DNA from: AWTP1-9 sp035703165
GTDB taxonomy: Bacteria; Bacteroidota; Bacteroidia; Chitinophagales; Chitinophagaceae
Direction of reading: 5' to 3'
DNA length: 64,000 nt
Assembly: GCA_035703165.1 (NCBI GenBank)
Contig: DASSYR010000029.1
Span: forward strand, 74,164-138,163
Shown here: positions 44,701 to 54,354 of the stretch, one piece after another
Position numbering within the stretch: position 1 is the stretch's first letter
Layout of the letters: each line of letters begins with the position of its first letter
Program-made: the position numbers and the translations under genes
The notes under the pieces: generated by a model
Seen by the model: only the letters and a program-made list of their open reading frames with translations
The model's database searches: none
Told to the model about the DNA's origin: nothing

Positions 44701-46221
44701 ATGACAAGCAAAAAAGTTATCCTCATTATTATGGATGGGTGGGGCTTGGGCAAGGTCAAAAAAGCAGATGCTATCCAAAACGCAAATACTCCTTTTGTTA
44801 ATTCTTTATACAAAAGATACCCAAATAGTACATTGATTACCTGTGGCAGAGCAGTAGGTTTGCCTGAGGGACAAATGGGTAATAGTGAGGTTGGACATTT
44901 AAATCTGGGGGCCGGCAGAGTTGTGTACCAGGAGTTGGAACGCATTAATACAGCAATACGTAATGGTTCCTTTGCCCAAAACGAAGTTTTGTTAAATGCT
45001 ATTCGTTTTGCTAAAACAAATAGCAAAACGTTACATCTATTAGGCTTAGTAAGTGATGGTGGTGTGCATTCTCATATTAATCATGTAAAAGCCATTACTG
45101 ATGTTTGCAAAAAAGAAGGTTTGCAAAATGTCTTAGTTCATGCGTTTACGGATGGACGGGATACTGATCCCAAAAGTGGCTTAGGCTATTTAAAAAACCT
45201 GGAAGAGCATCTTGAATCAACTGTAGGTAAGATAGCTTCTGTGTGTGGACGTTATTATGCCATGGACAGGGACAAAAGGTGGGAAAGGATTAAATTGGCC
45301 TATGATTGTTTAGTACGTGGTGTAGGAGAAAAGTTTGACAATATATCAAAAGGCATAAACGCATCCTATGCTAAGGGTGTTACAGACGAATTTATTAAGC
45401 CAATTATTAATTCATCTATTGGTGATGATAAAACATTAATTAAAGAGGATGATGTGATAATTTGTTTTAATTTTCGTACAGACCGATGCCGTGAAATAAC
45501 ACAAGTACTTACTCAACAGGATGTTCCCGATTTTGAGATGAAGAAATTAAATCTTCATTATACAACAATGACTGAATATGATAAAACATATAAAAACATA
45601 AAGGTTATTTTTGAAACCGACAACCTTAATAATACATTGGGAGAAGTTTTAGAACAAAATGATTTAAAACAAATTCGTATTGCCGAAACAGAAAAATATC
45701 CTCATGTAACATTTTTTTTCAGTGGGGGGAGAGAAGTTCCTTTTAAAGGAGAAACCAGGATTATGGCCCCTTCACCAAAAGTAGCCACATATGACATGAA
45801 GCCTGAAATGAGTGGATATGAAGTAACGGATTTAATAATTCCGGAAATTGAAAAAAAAGCAGCCGATTTTATTTGTTTGAATTATGCAAATGCCGATATG
45901 GTTGGGCATACCGGAATTTTTGAAGCAGCAATAAAGGCAGTTGAAACTGTTGACAGATGTGTAGAAAGAGTAGTTACAGCAGGCTTGGCACAGAACTATA
46001 CAATATTTCTTACTGCCGATCATGGCAACTCCGACTACATGATTAATGAAGATGGAACGCCCAACACTGCTCATACATTAAACCCTGTTCCCTTTTTTAT
46101 TATTGATAAGGAATGGAGGGGAACATTAAAGCCAGGTAAATTGGGAGATGTTGCTCCTACCATTTTGACCTTTATGAATATACCCCTTCCAAAAGAAATG
46201 ACAGGGGAAGTGTTAATTTAG
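44701..46221 (+). CDS. gpmI: 2,3-bisphosphoglycerate-independent phosphoglycerate mutase
   Basis: The 506-residue, two-manganese enzyme interconverts 3- and 2-phosphoglycerate in glycolysis. Metal-binding Asp12 is in 'IIMDGWGLG' and the phosphorylated Ser is residue 62 in 'GQMGNSEVGH'. 'DGRDTDPKSG' and 'FNFRTDRCREIT' bind substrate, and 'TADHGNSDYM' and 'NADMVGHTG' supply metal ligands. Length is normal. It is followed nine bases later by a small membrane-protein gene. Confidence 0.97.
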   Translation: MTSKKVILIIMDGWGLGKVKKADAIQNANTPFVNSLYKRYPNSTLITCGRAVGLPEGQMGNSEVGHLNLGAGRVVYQELERINTAIRNGSFAQNEVLLNAIRFAKTNSKTLHLLGLVSDGGVHSHINHVKAITDVCKKEGLQNVLVHAFTDGRDTDPKSGLGYLKNLEEHLESTVGKIASVCGRYYAMDRDKRWERIKLAYDCLVRGVGEKFDNISKGINASYAKGVTDEFIKPIINSSIGDDKTLIKEDDVIICFNFRTDRCREITQVLTQQDVPDFEMKKLNLHYTTMTEYDKTYKNIKVIFETDNLNNTLGEVLEQNDLKQIRIAETEKYPHVTFFFSGGREVPFKGETRIMAPSPKVATYDMKPEMSGYEVTDLIIPEIEKKAADFICLNYANADMVGHTGIFEAAIKAVETVDRCVERVVTAGLAQNYTIFLTADHGNSDYMINEDGTPNTAHTLNPVPFFIIDKEWRGTLKPGKLGDVAPTILTFMNIPLPKEMTGEVLI

Positions 46222-46229
46222 CAAGCCAA

Positions 46230-46733
46230 ATGAGTCCGCTAAGGAAAATATCAGGTTTACTTCTGTTATTATTAGCAGCAATACCAATGGTTTATTCAAT
46301 AGTTTTTCTTTTTCAGCAGCACTCTATTCGCCAGAATATGCTCGAAAAACTAAAAAGAGAGCATTTGGACCAAATAACGCTAGCCAAAACAGATTTTGTG
46401 TGGACAAAAAAGGGTGCGGAAATCAGAATTGGGAAGGATCTGTTTGATGTAAAAGAGTGGGTAGAAGTTAATGGGAAGATTATTGTAAAAGGTCGTTATG
46501 ATCATAAAGAAAAGCAGCTATATAAGCAATTAGAGGAAATGGCAAATAGTGGTCGGCAAAAATCACAAATTTTTTTAATAAAATTTTTTACACAGCTTGT
46601 TTGCATACGAAGTAGTTTATTAGAACACCTGCTTCCGGGCTCAATTACTATTAACAATTATTTTAAAACCTACGTTGAAGCAATTTTCGACAGATCCATT
46701 CCGGTTTTTACACCTCCCCCGCAATTTTCCTGA
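46230..46733 (+). CDS. membrane-anchored protein of unknown function
   Basis: The 167-residue protein has one N-terminal membrane helix ('ISGLLLLLLAAIPMVYSIVFLF', about 7-28). A predicted exposed part contains 'KTDFVWTKKGAEIRIGKDLFDVKEWVEVNGKIIVKGRYDHKEK'. The C-terminal 60 residues are hydrophobic-rich and end in Pro ('IPVFTPPPQFS'). It sits nine bases after gpmI and 93 bases before a TonB receptor gene, on the same strand. I do not recognise a family; its position suggests a partner of the receptor. Confidence 0.6.
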   Translation: MSPLRKISGLLLLLLAAIPMVYSIVFLFQQHSIRQNMLEKLKREHLDQITLAKTDFVWTKKGAEIRIGKDLFDVKEWVEVNGKIIVKGRYDHKEKQLYKQLEEMANSGRQKSQIFLIKFFTQLVCIRSSLLEHLLPGSITINNYFKTYVEAIFDRSIPVFTPPPQFS

Positions 46734-46826
46734 GTTTTATAGTTGTTTATTATACTTCTGTCATACTATCTTCTGTTAGTAACATTGTTTAATTTGTAAA
46801 AACCGTTTAGGTGTAAAATTAATTTT

Positions 46827-49052
46827 ATGAAAAAAATTATTTTCTTTCTGTCTTTATATTTATTTACATACGTGGCTAAATCACAAAATAATACAGATCC
46901 CGACACTTCACAAAGAATTCTGCAATTAGATGAGGTGGTAGTTTCTGCTAATAAATTTGCTGAAAAAAAGAAAAACATTGCCCAGCAAATATTAATTGTT
47001 TCATCAAAAGAGATAAAGCGCATTGGTGCCGGTACTACTGCCGATTTGTTAGCAAATACAGGTAATGTAGCAGTGCAAAAGAGCCAGTTAGGAGGAGGGA
47101 GCTTAATACTTCGCGGTTTTGAAGCCAGTCGTGTGCTGATGGTAATAGATGGTGTTCGTTTGAATAATGCTATTTATCGTGCCGGGCATTTACAAAATGT
47201 AATTACGCTTGATAATTCTATTTTAGACAGAGTGGAAGTATTGTACGGCCCTTCCTCAACTATTTATGGAAGTGATGCATTAGGTGGGGTTGTTCATTTC
47301 CATACAAAAAATCCTATACTTTCCGGCGCGGGGAAAACTGCAACTACTGGTAATGCCTTTTTGAGATATGGAACAGCAGCCGATGAGTTTAGCGGACATG
47401 TTGATGTTAGTGTTGGAGGGAAAAAATTTGGTTTCCTTTCTGCCTTTACGTACAGTGATTTTAACGATTTAAGACAAGGGGCTAATAGAAATAGTAAAAT
47501 CGGTAATCTCGGTTTAAGAAACTTTTACCAGCAACGTATTAATGGTATTGATTCCATGGTTGCGAACAGCAATCCTGCCAAACAAAAGTTTACCGGCTAT
47601 CATCAATATGACATTTTACAAAAACTTCTTTATAAGCCCAGCGATAAAATTTCTCACTTACTCAGTCTTCAATTTTCTAATTCGTCCGACATTCCTCGTT
47701 ACGACAGGTTAACAGAAACAAGTGGCGGTATTTTTAAAAGCGCCGAATGGTATTATGGCCCGCAAAAGAGAAATTTGTTTTCGTATGAATTAAATGCTCA
47801 AAATCTTTCTTTTTTCTTTAAGGAAATTAAAGCGGTAGCCAGCTATCAGCAAATTGAAGAAAGCAGGAATAATCGTAACTGGAAGTCTGCCAGGAGAAAC
47901 GAAAGAGTAGAGAAATTAGGGGTAGTTGGTTTTACAGTTGATGCCAGGCGGAAATCAGAGAAGAATGAGTTAACGGTTGGTATTGATGGACAATTTAATG
48001 ATGTAAAGTCAAGAGCACAAAGAGTAGATATTCTAACCGGAGCACTTTCAAAATTAGATACCCGGTATCCTGACGGAAAAAATAAGATGAATTACTATGC
48101 CGTTTATGCATCGGATATTTATAAAATAAACAGCAACTGGGTATTTAATAGCGGATTGAGATTTAACTATGTTACGCTTCATTCTACTTTTGTGGATACG
48201 GCAATCCTCCACCTTCCGTTTACCAGTGCAGAACAAAATCATGCTACTATAACCGGTAATTTGGGCATTATTTATTTAACTCCGGATAATTGGAAGTTTT
48301 CTTTGCTGGCAAGCAGTGGTTTTCGCTCACCCAATTTAGATGATTTAACCAAGGTATTTGAGACCTTTCGTGGTGTAAAAGTAACAGTGCCCAACCAGAA
48401 TTTAAAACCCGAATACACATATAATATAGATTTGAATATTAGTAAAGTCATTGCCAAAAAAGTAAAATTAGAAGCCACAGGTTATTATACTTTTTTCAAG
48501 AATGTGATTGTATCAGACAGGTTTACTTTTAACGGGCAGTCGTCTATTATTTATGACGGTGTATTGACACCGGTGTTTGCTAATCAAAATAAAGCAAAAG
48601 CTTATGTAGTTGGTTTAAATGCTGCTGTAACAGCAGATATCAGCAGTCATTTTTCCGTTTATAGCACCCTAAATTTTACAAAAGGAAGGTATAAAAATAG
48701 TGATGGAACAAAGTCTCCCCTTGATCATATATCACCTGCATTTGGGAGAACAAGTATTGTTTATCGAAATAAAAAAATAAACGCGGAGATATTTTCGATA
48801 TACAATGCAGCCAAAAAAAGTAAAGATTATAACCAGGGAGGAGAAGACAACCAAATATATTCTGTTGATCCGGTAAATGGGTATTTACCCGGATGGTTTA
48901 CGGCCAATGTTCGCTCTTCCTACCAGTTTCATAAATACTTTTCAATTCAGGCAGCTCTCGAAAATATTTTCGATAGAAATTACCGCACTTTTGCTTCAGG
49001 TATTTCAGCGCCCGGGCGGAATTTAATCATTACATTGCGAGCAAGCCTGTAA
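46827..49052 (+). CDS. TonB-dependent receptor, hemin/hemoglobin-receptor-like
   Basis: The 741-residue protein has a signal peptide (1-20, ending VAKSQ), a TonB-box-like 'LDEVVVSANKF', a plug domain with 'SLILRGFEASRVLMVIDGVRLNNAIYRAGHLQN', 'VEVLYGPSSTIYGSDALGGVV', and a full barrel. The extracellular region 'GFRSPNLDDLTKVFETFRG' and 'VPNQNLKPEYTYNID' resembles the FRAP/NPNL motifs of heme receptors such as HmuR. No heme-lyase, hemophore or HmuY-like gene is adjacent, so the ligand remains inferred. It has no carboxypeptidase-like N-terminal domain, unlike the other two receptors in the window. Confidence 0.85.
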   Translation: MKKIIFFLSLYLFTYVAKSQNNTDPDTSQRILQLDEVVVSANKFAEKKKNIAQQILIVSSKEIKRIGAGTTADLLANTGNVAVQKSQLGGGSLILRGFEASRVLMVIDGVRLNNAIYRAGHLQNVITLDNSILDRVEVLYGPSSTIYGSDALGGVVHFHTKNPILSGAGKTATTGNAFLRYGTAADEFSGHVDVSVGGKKFGFLSAFTYSDFNDLRQGANRNSKIGNLGLRNFYQQRINGIDSMVANSNPAKQKFTGYHQYDILQKLLYKPSDKISHLLSLQFSNSSDIPRYDRLTETSGGIFKSAEWYYGPQKRNLFSYELNAQNLSFFFKEIKAVASYQQIEESRNNRNWKSARRNERVEKLGVVGFTVDARRKSEKNELTVGIDGQFNDVKSRAQRVDILTGALSKLDTRYPDGKNKMNYYAVYASDIYKINSNWVFNSGLRFNYVTLHSTFVDTAILHLPFTSAEQNHATITGNLGIIYLTPDNWKFSLLASSGFRSPNLDDLTKVFETFRGVKVTVPNQNLKPEYTYNIDLNISKVIAKKVKLEATGYYTFFKNVIVSDRFTFNGQSSIIYDGVLTPVFANQNKAKAYVVGLNAAVTADISSHFSVYSTLNFTKGRYKNSDGTKSPLDHISPAFGRTSIVYRNKKINAEIFSIYNAAKKSKDYNQGGEDNQIYSVDPVNGYLPGWFTANVRSSYQFHKYFSIQAALENIFDRNYRTFASGISAPGRNLIITLRASL

Positions 49053-49191
49053 TTTGAATATTTTCTAAGGATAGCTGTTTTTTAGGGTTAAAAAAATATT
49101 ATTATGTTACGTTTTTGTGACAATTTTTAACACAAAAGCAGCTACCCTTTCGAAGAATTTGTCTAAATTACGGGTAACTAAACTATCCTTA

Positions 49192-49776
49192 ATGACAGAG
49201 GAAGCCATTTTATTAGGCTGCTTAAAAAACCAACCGGCAGCCCAGCAGGAATTGTATCATCGATACAGTCCTAAAATGTTGGCAGTTTGTTACCGGTTTG
49301 CGAAGAACAGGGAAGATGCTGAAGATATGTTGCAAGAAGGTTTCATCCGTGTATTTTCCCAAATGCACCAATTTAGAGGACAGGGAGCTTTTGAGGGGTG
49401 GATGAGGCGCATTATTGTGCATACTTGTATAAATATTTTAAAGAAGAATAAAAAGTTTAGCGAAAGTGTTGATATCATTTATGCCAACAATATCCAGGTA
49501 CGGGAAGATTCAGTTCCATCAATTATCCAGGCAAAACAAGTAGTAGAGTGTATAAGAATGCTACCTATTGGATACCGAACTGTTTTAAACCTGTTTGCTT
49601 TGGAAGGTTATTCGCACAAAGAGATTGCTAATATGCTTGATATTGAAGAGAGCACCAGTCGTTCACAATATACCAGGGCAAAAGCAATGCTTCAAGAGAT
49701 ATTAATGAAGAAGAGTATCATTTTAAAACCAAAAAGAAAAAAAGACGAAATTTTGACTGCTGTGCAGTATAGATAA
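49192..49776 (+). CDS. ECF-type RNA polymerase sigma factor
   Basis: The 194-residue protein has region 2 ('ELYHRYSPKMLAVCYRFAKNREDAEDMLQEGFIRVF') and region 4 ('LPIGYRTVLNLFALEGYSHKEIANMLDIEESTSRSQYTRAK'). The frame opens at 49117 with a GTG, but the sequence before 'MTEEAILLGCLKN' is unlike the family, so 49192 is chosen. A Lys-rich tail follows region 4. It is 36 bases before a membrane/barrel protein gene that is probably its regulator. Confidence 0.9.
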   Translation: MTEEAILLGCLKNQPAAQQELYHRYSPKMLAVCYRFAKNREDAEDMLQEGFIRVFSQMHQFRGQGAFEGWMRRIIVHTCINILKKNKKFSESVDIIYANNIQVREDSVPSIIQAKQVVECIRMLPIGYRTVLNLFALEGYSHKEIANMLDIEESTSRSQYTRAKAMLQEILMKKSIILKPKRKKDEILTAVQYR

Positions 49777-49812
49777 ACCAAACCCTAGCCAAAACGCTAA
49801 CTGAAATTAATT

Positions 49813-51228
49813 ATGGATCGGGATTTTTACACAGATGATTTTGAATGGTTGCTTAAAAGCAAAGCAGAAGAGATAAAAATGTATCCTTCCGAGTCTGTCT
49901 GGAGGAATGTTTTTAATAAACTGCATCCGGGGAGAAGACTGAGTATCATAAGCGGGTCTGCTTTATTATTGCTTTTTGTAACTTCTGTGTTGGTTTTAAG
50001 AACAAATAATAAAAATGTATCCACACAAAAAGCAGTAATAGGAGAAACAGAAACTTTTGTTAGCACAAATACAACCGTAAAAAGCGACCAGGCTTATACA
50101 GATATTAATAATGTAACGGATAGTAAGAAAAATACCTCTCTCTCTTTATCAGCCGCAAACTCTAATCAAAAGCTTTTTAATAACAAACTTGTAAGTAATA
50201 AAGGAAAGAAAGCTATTGATAATTTTTCTTACAAGGGCATATTTGCAAAACAACCCGTTTCATCAGCAAAGCCGGGCAACACACTATATTCAGATTTATC
50301 GTCTGTATCTCCTTCACAAGCCTCCCCTGAAAGTGAGCTAAGTCAGTTTACGTTATCTGATAAAAATGCTGCTTTTAATGAGGTAAATCTTATTCTTTTA
50401 TCCGGAGCTGAAAAAAAATACATTGCCAATAGTAATGCTTCTTTAATTGATGCAATCTCTTCCGGTCCTTTTCTTAATACCAGAGCAGCCAATAAATTTA
50501 GCAAGTTTGAATGGCAATTATATTTTACACCCTCTTTAAGTTACAGGGCTTTATTTAATGATAATGCATCTTATAATCTTTCATTTGCATACAATAGTTT
50601 TATTTCAGGCAATATTGATAAAACCGTAAATCACACACCAGCACTTGGATTTGAATTAGGCAATGCTGTTGCTTACTCTGTGAACAGTTGGTTAAAGATA
50701 AAAGCAGGAGTACAATTTAATTATTCCAGGTATAATATAAAAGCATATTCATCTTACCCGGAATTGACAACGTTAAGACTATCAGCCGGTATTAATCAAT
50801 CTCAAACTCTGACGGTATCTTCATCTTACAAAACGTATGGTAGTTACTCTAATGCTACCACTATCGCCAGTCAAAATACAGCCATTTCATTACCCGTGGG
50901 TGTTGATTTGAAATTAGCCGGAAATAATAAATTAAGTTGGGCAATTGCCAGCTCATTACAACCCACCGTTATTTTAAATAACAAAGCATATATCGTTACC
51001 AACGATTTAAAAAATTATGTTCGTAAACCAGACGTGTTTAGAAGCTTTGTTGTTAACTCTTCTTTTGAGACGTATTTGAGATTAGAAAAAGGAAACGGCG
51101 TAGCATTGCAGTTAGGACCCCAGCTACGCTACCAAATTAGTTCTTCCTATACACAAAAATATGCCATCAGCGAGCATTTGCTTGAGTACGGCATTAAAGT
51201 GGGAATTATTAAAAGATTGTCAAAATAA
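49813..51228 (+). CDS. anti-sigma-like membrane protein fused to a beta-barrel domain
   Basis: The 471-residue protein starts with a cytoplasmic segment of about 45 residues ('DDFEWLLKSKAEEIKMYPSESVWRNVFNKLHP', the anti-sigma-associated pattern in Bacteroidota). One membrane helix follows ('IISGSALLLLFVTSVLVL', about 46-63), then a Ser/Asn/Lys-rich linker of about 165 residues. The C-terminal 240 residues read as amphipathic strands ('WQLYFTPSLSYRALFN', 'ALGFELGNAVAYSVNSWLKIKAGVQF', 'LQLGPQLRYQIS') like an outer-membrane barrel. It would span both membranes. It follows the ECF sigma gene by 36 bases. Confidence 0.65.
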   Translation: MDRDFYTDDFEWLLKSKAEEIKMYPSESVWRNVFNKLHPGRRLSIISGSALLLLFVTSVLVLRTNNKNVSTQKAVIGETETFVSTNTTVKSDQAYTDINNVTDSKKNTSLSLSAANSNQKLFNNKLVSNKGKKAIDNFSYKGIFAKQPVSSAKPGNTLYSDLSSVSPSQASPESELSQFTLSDKNAAFNEVNLILLSGAEKKYIANSNASLIDAISSGPFLNTRAANKFSKFEWQLYFTPSLSYRALFNDNASYNLSFAYNSFISGNIDKTVNHTPALGFELGNAVAYSVNSWLKIKAGVQFNYSRYNIKAYSSYPELTTLRLSAGINQSQTLTVSSSYKTYGSYSNATTIASQNTAISLPVGVDLKLAGNNKLSWAIASSLQPTVILNNKAYIVTNDLKNYVRKPDVFRSFVVNSSFETYLRLEKGNGVALQLGPQLRYQISSSYTQKYAISEHLLEYGIKVGIIKRLSK

Positions 51229-51250
51229 TATTGTTATCAAATTTTATTAC

Positions 51251-51280
51251 GCCGCGTACGTTAATGTGTGCGGCTTTTTT
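51251..51280 (+). terminator. rho-independent terminator after anti-sigma/barrel gene
   Basis: The stem gccgcgtac (51251-51259) pairs with gtgtgcggc (51266-51274), using two wobbles, and is followed by TTTTTT (51275-51280). Confidence 0.88.
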
Positions 51281-51319
51281 ATGCTATCTTAAAAAAGCCA
51301 ATTCCTTTAATTTTACTGT

Positions 51320-51898
51320 ATGAAAAGCAGGTTTGTTATTTTTATTTGTTGTATGGAAATGCTTGTTTGTCTTTCCTGTAAAGAACGTAAGTCTGCAGTA
51401 TCCGAACAGGTTAAGGAAAAGGATTTTTTGCCTGTTACGGATTTTCTTTCGGCAGAAATAAAACGAATTGATACCGTTCCTTATGCATTTACTGATTACG
51501 TTACCATTAACGAAAAAACAGACACTCTTTTTTTAAACAAACAAGATTTTCATAAAATGATTGATGAATTTCTTGAAATTAATATTTGCGATAAAAAATA
51601 CGTTGATTTTTATGATGAAACTTCTTTGCTGGATACGACTACGGGGTTAGCCAGTTTTACTTATTTGGCAAATTCGCCAAAAATGAAAGTGTCACGCATA
51701 GATGTTTATGTAGATCCACAGGCAAATAGATTTAGAAGGATTTATATCGTTCGTAACTATAATAAAGGTGATACAATGGTTCAGAAACAGTTGTTATGGC
51801 AAACAACCGGCAATTTTGTATTGATTACCAGCAATACCATTAATGACAAGGAAATTATTAAAGCCGAGAAGGTAATTTGGGATGAAAAAGATGAATAA
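51320..51898 (+). CDS. lipoprotein of unknown function
   Basis: The 192-residue protein has a lipoprotein signal (lipobox VCLSC, Cys near residue 20). The body is a mixed alpha/beta domain: 'DTVPYAFTDYVTINEKTDTLFLNKQDFHKMIDEFLEINI', 'TGLASFTYLANSPKMKVSRIDVYVDPQANRFRRIYIVRNY'. I do not recognise a named family. Its stop is eight bases before uvrC, so the two may be co-transcribed by position only. Confidence 0.7.
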   Translation: MKSRFVIFICCMEMLVCLSCKERKSAVSEQVKEKDFLPVTDFLSAEIKRIDTVPYAFTDYVTINEKTDTLFLNKQDFHKMIDEFLEINICDKKYVDFYDETSLLDTTTGLASFTYLANSPKMKVSRIDVYVDPQANRFRRIYIVRNYNKGDTMVQKQLLWQTTGNFVLITSNTINDKEIIKAEKVIWDEKDE

Positions 51899-51906
51899 AA
51901 TGATTT

Positions 51907-53718
51907 ATGATTTCACAGGAATTTCAACATATTGCCCATAGTATTCCGTCTGCCCCGGGAATTTATAAGTATTTTAATAAAAATAATGAATTGATTTATG
52001 TTGGTAAAGCCAAGAACATACGCAAAAGAGTAAGTTCTTATTTTACAAAAACAATTACCAGTTACAAAACGCATGAGCTTGTTTTGCTAATTCATCACAT
52101 GGAGTTTACGATTGTAGATTCTGAACAAGATGCTCTTTTACTGGAAAATTCACTTATAAAACAATACCAGCCAAAATATAATATCAATCTTAAAGATGAC
52201 AAAACCTATCCATATATTGTCATAAAAAAAGAACCGTTTCCGAGAGTTTTTCTTACAAGGAAAAAGATAAATGACGGTTCCACTTACATAGGCCCCTTTA
52301 CATCTGTGGGAAAAGTACGGGAATTGATTGAATTTATTCGCCAATACATTCCTCTACGCACTTGTAAACTTAATTTAACAGAGAATAATATAAAAAAAAA
52401 TAAATTTAAAGTTTGCCTGGAATATCATTTGGGTAATTGTAAAGGCCCTTGCGCAGGGTTGCAAACTCATGAAGATTATACTAACGAACTAGAGCAAGTA
52501 AAAGAATTATTAAAAGGAAATCTACAGCCGGTTCTTAGAGAGTATAGACAATTGATGCAAAATGCAGCTTCTTCTCTTGCCTTTGAAAAAGCCGAGCAAT
52601 ACAGAAAAAAATTAGAGTATTTACAGCAATACCAGGCCAAATCTACCGTAGTTAACCCTAAACTAGGAGATATGGATGTGTTCTCTATTTCCTCACAAGA
52701 AGATAAGGCCTTTGTGAACTATATGATGGTTAATAATGGAGCCATTGTACAAACACATAATATTACCATTGATAAGAAATTAGATGAAACTGTAGAGGAG
52801 TTATTAAGCTTTGCTCTTACACGGATAAGAGAAACATTAAACAGCCATGCCCCGGAAGTTATTCTTCCCTTTAAAATTGATTATCCGGACAGTTCTGTTA
52901 CGATAACGGTGCCGAAAGCCGGAGATAAGAAAAAATTAATTGACTTGTCGGAGAAAAATCTTAAATATTACGAGGAGGAAATAAGAAAAAGAAAAATGCT
53001 TTACCTGGAACAAAAGGATGATAAAAACAGAGCAAAGGTACTTTATCAGTTGCAGGATGATTTACAATTGGCAGACATACCTGTTTATATTGAATGTTTT
53101 GATAATTCTAATTTTCAGGGAAGTTATCCGGTATCTGCCATGGTATGTTTTAAAAATGGGAATCCCAGCAAACAGGAGTATAGACACTTTAATGTTAAAA
53201 CGGTGCAAGGGATAAATGATTTTGCTACCATGAAAGAAGTAGTTTATCGTCGTTACAAAAGATTGCTTGATGAGCAGAAATCGCTTCCCCAACTGGTTAT
53301 TATTGACGGAGGTAAAGGTCAACTTTCTGCTGCTATGGAAAGTATTACGGAGCTTGGACTCCAAGGAAGAATGACTGTGGTAGGTTTAGCTAAAAACGAA
53401 GAAGAATTGTTTTATCCGGGTGATCGGCATTCCGTGAAACTATCGTTTAACAGCGACAGTTTAAAATTAATTCGGTTTATTAGGGATGAAGTACACCGGT
53501 TTGGTGTAAGCTTTCACAGAAAGAAAAGAAGTAAGGGTAGTTTTAGTAATGAATTGGAAAACATTAGCGGCATTGGTAAAGCCACTACTGATGTTTTATT
53601 AAAAGAATTTAAGTCTGTAAAAAAGATTAAATCGCTTTCTTTTGAAACGCTGGCTGAAAAGATAGGTACAGCTAAGGCTAAAATTATTAAAGACTATTTT
53701 GATACAGTACAGCAATAG
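51907..53718 (+). CDS. uvrC: excinuclease ABC subunit C
   Basis: The 603-residue nuclease makes both incisions in nucleotide excision repair with UvrAB. It has a GIY-YIG domain ('APGIYKYFNKNNELIYVGKAKNIRKR'), a Cys-rich region ('CLEYHLGNCKGPCAG'), a UVR motif ('EKAEQYRKKLEYLQQY'), an RNase H-like nuclease domain ('IECFDNSNFQGSYPVSAMV', 'IIDGGKGQL') and C-terminal helix-hairpin-helix motifs ('LENISGIGKATTDVLLKEF'). Full length. Confidence 0.98.
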   Translation: MISQEFQHIAHSIPSAPGIYKYFNKNNELIYVGKAKNIRKRVSSYFTKTITSYKTHELVLLIHHMEFTIVDSEQDALLLENSLIKQYQPKYNINLKDDKTYPYIVIKKEPFPRVFLTRKKINDGSTYIGPFTSVGKVRELIEFIRQYIPLRTCKLNLTENNIKKNKFKVCLEYHLGNCKGPCAGLQTHEDYTNELEQVKELLKGNLQPVLREYRQLMQNAASSLAFEKAEQYRKKLEYLQQYQAKSTVVNPKLGDMDVFSISSQEDKAFVNYMMVNNGAIVQTHNITIDKKLDETVEELLSFALTRIRETLNSHAPEVILPFKIDYPDSSVTITVPKAGDKKKLIDLSEKNLKYYEEEIRKRKMLYLEQKDDKNRAKVLYQLQDDLQLADIPVYIECFDNSNFQGSYPVSAMVCFKNGNPSKQEYRHFNVKTVQGINDFATMKEVVYRRYKRLLDEQKSLPQLVIIDGGKGQLSAAMESITELGLQGRMTVVGLAKNEEELFYPGDRHSVKLSFNSDSLKLIRFIRDEVHRFGVSFHRKKRSKGSFSNELENISGIGKATTDVLLKEFKSVKKIKSLSFETLAEKIGTAKAKIIKDYFDTVQQ

Positions 53719-53765
53719 TTTTTTAAATGTAGGGACTAAGATATAATTTGATAGTTGGTATTAAA

Positions 53766-54173
53766 TTATAGAAGAGTTGAACCCAGATTGTCCTTTTTTT
53801 TAACCGCTTCATTTGAAGAAATTTCCTGGCCATGATCATTTTGTTGTTTTAATGTCCAGTTATCCGTCATAGTAGTTTCAAGCCATAGATTGCCGGATTT
53901 ACGAAAAATTTGAACTGCCAGTCCAAATTTTTCCATGAAGGCAGATTCTAATTCTTTTACCTTAGTGTTATCATTCACCTCTATTTCCAAAGCTTCTTTT
54001 TTTTTCCATGCGTCGCCAATTTTAAAATTATCTGTGAGCTTTATGCCTGTGGAGTAATGTTTATCCGTTCCAGGTCCCTTCCAGAAAAACTCCATTTTCA
54101 GAAAAGGGAAAAGCTTGCTGAATTCGTTTTTAACATCTCGTATTAGAATATTTTCTGCTATTAAGATTTTCAT
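53766..54173 (-). CDS. conserved hypothetical protein
   Basis: The 135-residue cytoplasmic protein has 'VKNEFSKLFPFLKMEFFWKG', 'LEIEVNDNTKVKELESAFMEKFGLAVQIFRKSGNLWLETTMTDNWTLKQQNDHGQEIS'. This pattern of strands, helix and 'FRKSGxxWLETTxTDxWTL' is seen in many Bacteroidota hypothetical proteins. No function known. It lies 182 bases after clpX on the same strand and converges on uvrC. Confidence 0.75.
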   Translation of the reverse strand: MKILIAENILIRDVKNEFSKLFPFLKMEFFWKGPGTDKHYSTGIKLTDNFKIGDAWKKKEALEIEVNDNTKVKELESAFMEKFGLAVQIFRKSGNLWLETTMTDNWTLKQQNDHGQEISSNEAVKKKDNLGSTLL

Positions 54174-54354
54174 TGAGCTCCTTAGAGATAAATGTTACCC
54201 CTAAAACAAATCTATATTTTGACAAAGAGGTTGTGGATGATTTACTGTAAGGAGGAGGCTGATTTTTGTCAGTTAAGGTGGAAATGAAACTGTTATAAAA
54301 TTAAAAACTGCTTTAAAAGAGAAATTCGGGGCAATAAAAATTAATACATTTCTA

